A stretch of 6,048 nucleotides of DNA from an uncultured Opitutia bacterium (GTDB lineage: Bacteria > Verrucomicrobiota > Verrucomicrobiia > Opitutales > JABJCN01), in contig CAJWSN010000079.1 of assembly GCA_913046175.1 (NCBI GenBank), forward strand, positions 1 through 6,048, given 5' to 3'. A program made the position numbers and the translations under genes. Within the stretch, counting starts at the first letter, position 1; each line of letters starts with the position of its first letter. The notes beneath the pieces are model-generated. The model saw only the letters and a program-made list of their open reading frames with translations, made no database searches and was not told where the DNA came from. Shown here piece after piece: positions 5,152 through 6,048 of this stretch.

Positions 5152-6048
5152 CTAGAATGGCAATGGCAGGAGCGATGCCCCCTTCTCCACTGCATCCCGC
5201 AAAGGATTGGAAGGATTAACGGGCAATCCATCCTGTCCCAAAGGATTCCTCCCTGGAGATCCGTTAATGGTAACGCCCTTGGGGAAAATAATGCTCCACA
5301 GGCTTTCCATGTGCGGATTTCTTAGTGTTCCCCGAACCTCGATGGGATTGGCCTTCAGCAGCATGAAATCCTCATACTGGTTCTCCGAGTCAATCTGTTT
5401 AAGTGTGGAAAACACCTGGGCAATAGGCCCACGGGTGCCAATGCTAAGATCCAGTTTCAAGGGTGCATCCATAAACTGGTCTGTTGGCCTCGGCCCAAGT
5501 CCTCCAGTGCCACCGACCAGGATCATTGGGCCCCGGACCATGAACTTTTTCAACTTCGTGTGTCCAGCGGGATTCCGGTGCGCCTCAAGCTCCAATGAAT
5601 CATAGCGTATCCGCGTCAGGCTGCTCTTCGCGCCTGGAATCCGAAGAAAATAAGTCAATGCACCCAGCCCATCGGCGACCACCTTGCCACCCTTTCCCAC
5701 GGCTTCCGTCAAGTCTCCAAGCTTTGGGTTAATCAACCGGATGGGGCCGCTGAGCAAACCAAGGCCATCGCCTGCCTTCTCAAGGTTGCCCGAAAGTTTT
5801 CGGCTGGCCTCCAGTTTTTCATCCAGTTTTTTCTCCAGTTTCTTGAAATGCCAGGTTCCATCCCTGGCAACAACTGAAAGCTGAATATCAGCACTCTCCA
5901 GCAGGCGATCCGGGTCTTTCCCGGTTGCTGAAACAATCATGCCAATATTCGCCCTGCCCTCAATGGGCGACCGGTCCTTGGATTCCCGTTTCACGAAAAA
6001 ATCCTCCAGTTGAACCCCGGACATGTTGAGGTTACCACCCAGTTTTCC
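5152..6048 (-). CDS. AsmA-like envelope protein, C-terminal part (gene runs off the right edge)
   Basis: The frame is open to the window edge: eight more sense codons precede the ATG at 6024, reading GKLGGNLN before MSGVQLEDFF. The ATG is therefore internal and 298 residues of the C-terminus are visible. The features recall the AsmA/TamB-like group of large periplasmic proteins thought to act in outer-membrane biogenesis or lipid transport. They include the GGNLNMSGVQLEDFF segment, then GKDPDRLLESADIQLSVVARDGTWHF (residues 35-60 from that ATG), alternating hydrophobic strands (133-200), and PIEVRGTLRNPHMESLW (227-243). Such proteins often end with a small set of conserved beta-strand repeats. 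A lysine- and glutamate-rich helix (61-86) may form a short coiled coil. The tail is proline-rich (NPLGQDGLPVNPSNPL). No enzymatic motif is seen. The start and any signal or anchor lie beyond the window. A generic beta-rich periplasmic protein is the alternative. Confidence 0.6.
   Translation of the reverse strand, partial: GKLGGNLNMSGVQLEDFFVKRESKDRSPIEGRANIGMIVSATGKDPDRLLESADIQLSVVARDGTWHFKKLEKKLDEKLEASRKLSGNLEKAGDGLGLLSGPIRLINPKLGDLTEAVGKGGKVVADGLGALTYFLRIPGAKSSLTRIRYDSLELEAHRNPAGHTKLKKFMVRGPMILVGGTGGLGPRPTDQFMDAPLKLDLSIGTRGPIAQVFSTLKQIDSENQYEDFMLLKANPIEVRGTLRNPHMESLWSIIFPKGVTINGSPGRNPLGQDGLPVNPSNPLRDAVEKGASLLPLPF

Noticed and set aside
5129..5153. AGGCAA/TTGCCT inverted repeat at the AsmA-like stop as a terminator
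   Set aside because: The stem is short and interrupted, the loop is long, and no T-run follows on the minus strand.
4950..5231. 93-codon minus-strand frame ending in an ATGA overlap with the sulfotransferase
   Set aside because: It overlaps the AsmA-like coding region by about 80 bp in another frame, has cysteine- and histidine-rich content of no recognisable family, and has no start with a ribosome-binding site inside the gap.

Overview
The window is a piece of a surface-polysaccharide (exopolysaccharide or O-antigen-like) biosynthesis locus from a Gram-negative bacterium. An AsmA-like envelope protein implies an outer membrane. The sugar transferase resembles the polyprenyl-phosphate sugar transferases found beside exosortase/PEP-CTERM systems. 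With a sulfotransferase and an FkbM methyltransferase, this would suit an aquatic member of the PVC group (for example Verrucomicrobiota). That placement is an impression from protein style, not a demonstrated assignment.

Layout from left to right. Bases 1-92 are AT-rich (27 G+C in the first 90) and carry two sets of short tandem repeats. They look like the end of a mobile element or another foreign junction. Leftward from 317 lies a 77-codon reading frame resembling only the N-terminus of an O-antigen ligase/polymerase, which stops exactly at the repeats. It overlaps by ATGA the stop of an upstream GT4-type glycosyltransferase (314-1408, minus). A 161-bp divergent intergenic region separates that pair from a membrane-bound polyprenyl-phosphate sugar-1-phosphate transferase (1570-3030, plus; TTG start with a well placed GGAG). 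Converging on it from the right is a minus-strand series: an AsmA-like protein (5152 to beyond the right edge, partial), a 197-bp hairpin-rich gap, a PAPS-dependent sulfotransferase (4054-4953), and 15 bp later an FkbM-family methyltransferase (3109-4038).

Inferred pathway. The sugar transferase loads the first sugar phosphate onto undecaprenyl phosphate at the inner membrane. The GT4 enzyme adds a sugar from the cytoplasmic side. The sulfotransferase and FkbM enzyme could decorate the glycan with sulfate and O-methyl groups. The truncated membrane protein would have been the polymerase or ligase. The AsmA-like protein is probably an envelope gene that merely borders the locus.

Most notable observations: the apparent disruption of the ligase/polymerase gene at the repeat-bearing AT-rich edge; a slippery A8 run just before the ATGA overlap; a degenerate second copy of the sulfotransferase 3' end on the far side of the FkbM gene; and three successive hairpins upstream of the sulfotransferase. 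I did not find RNA genes, a CRISPR array or a complete insertion sequence, and I saw no convincing novel system.
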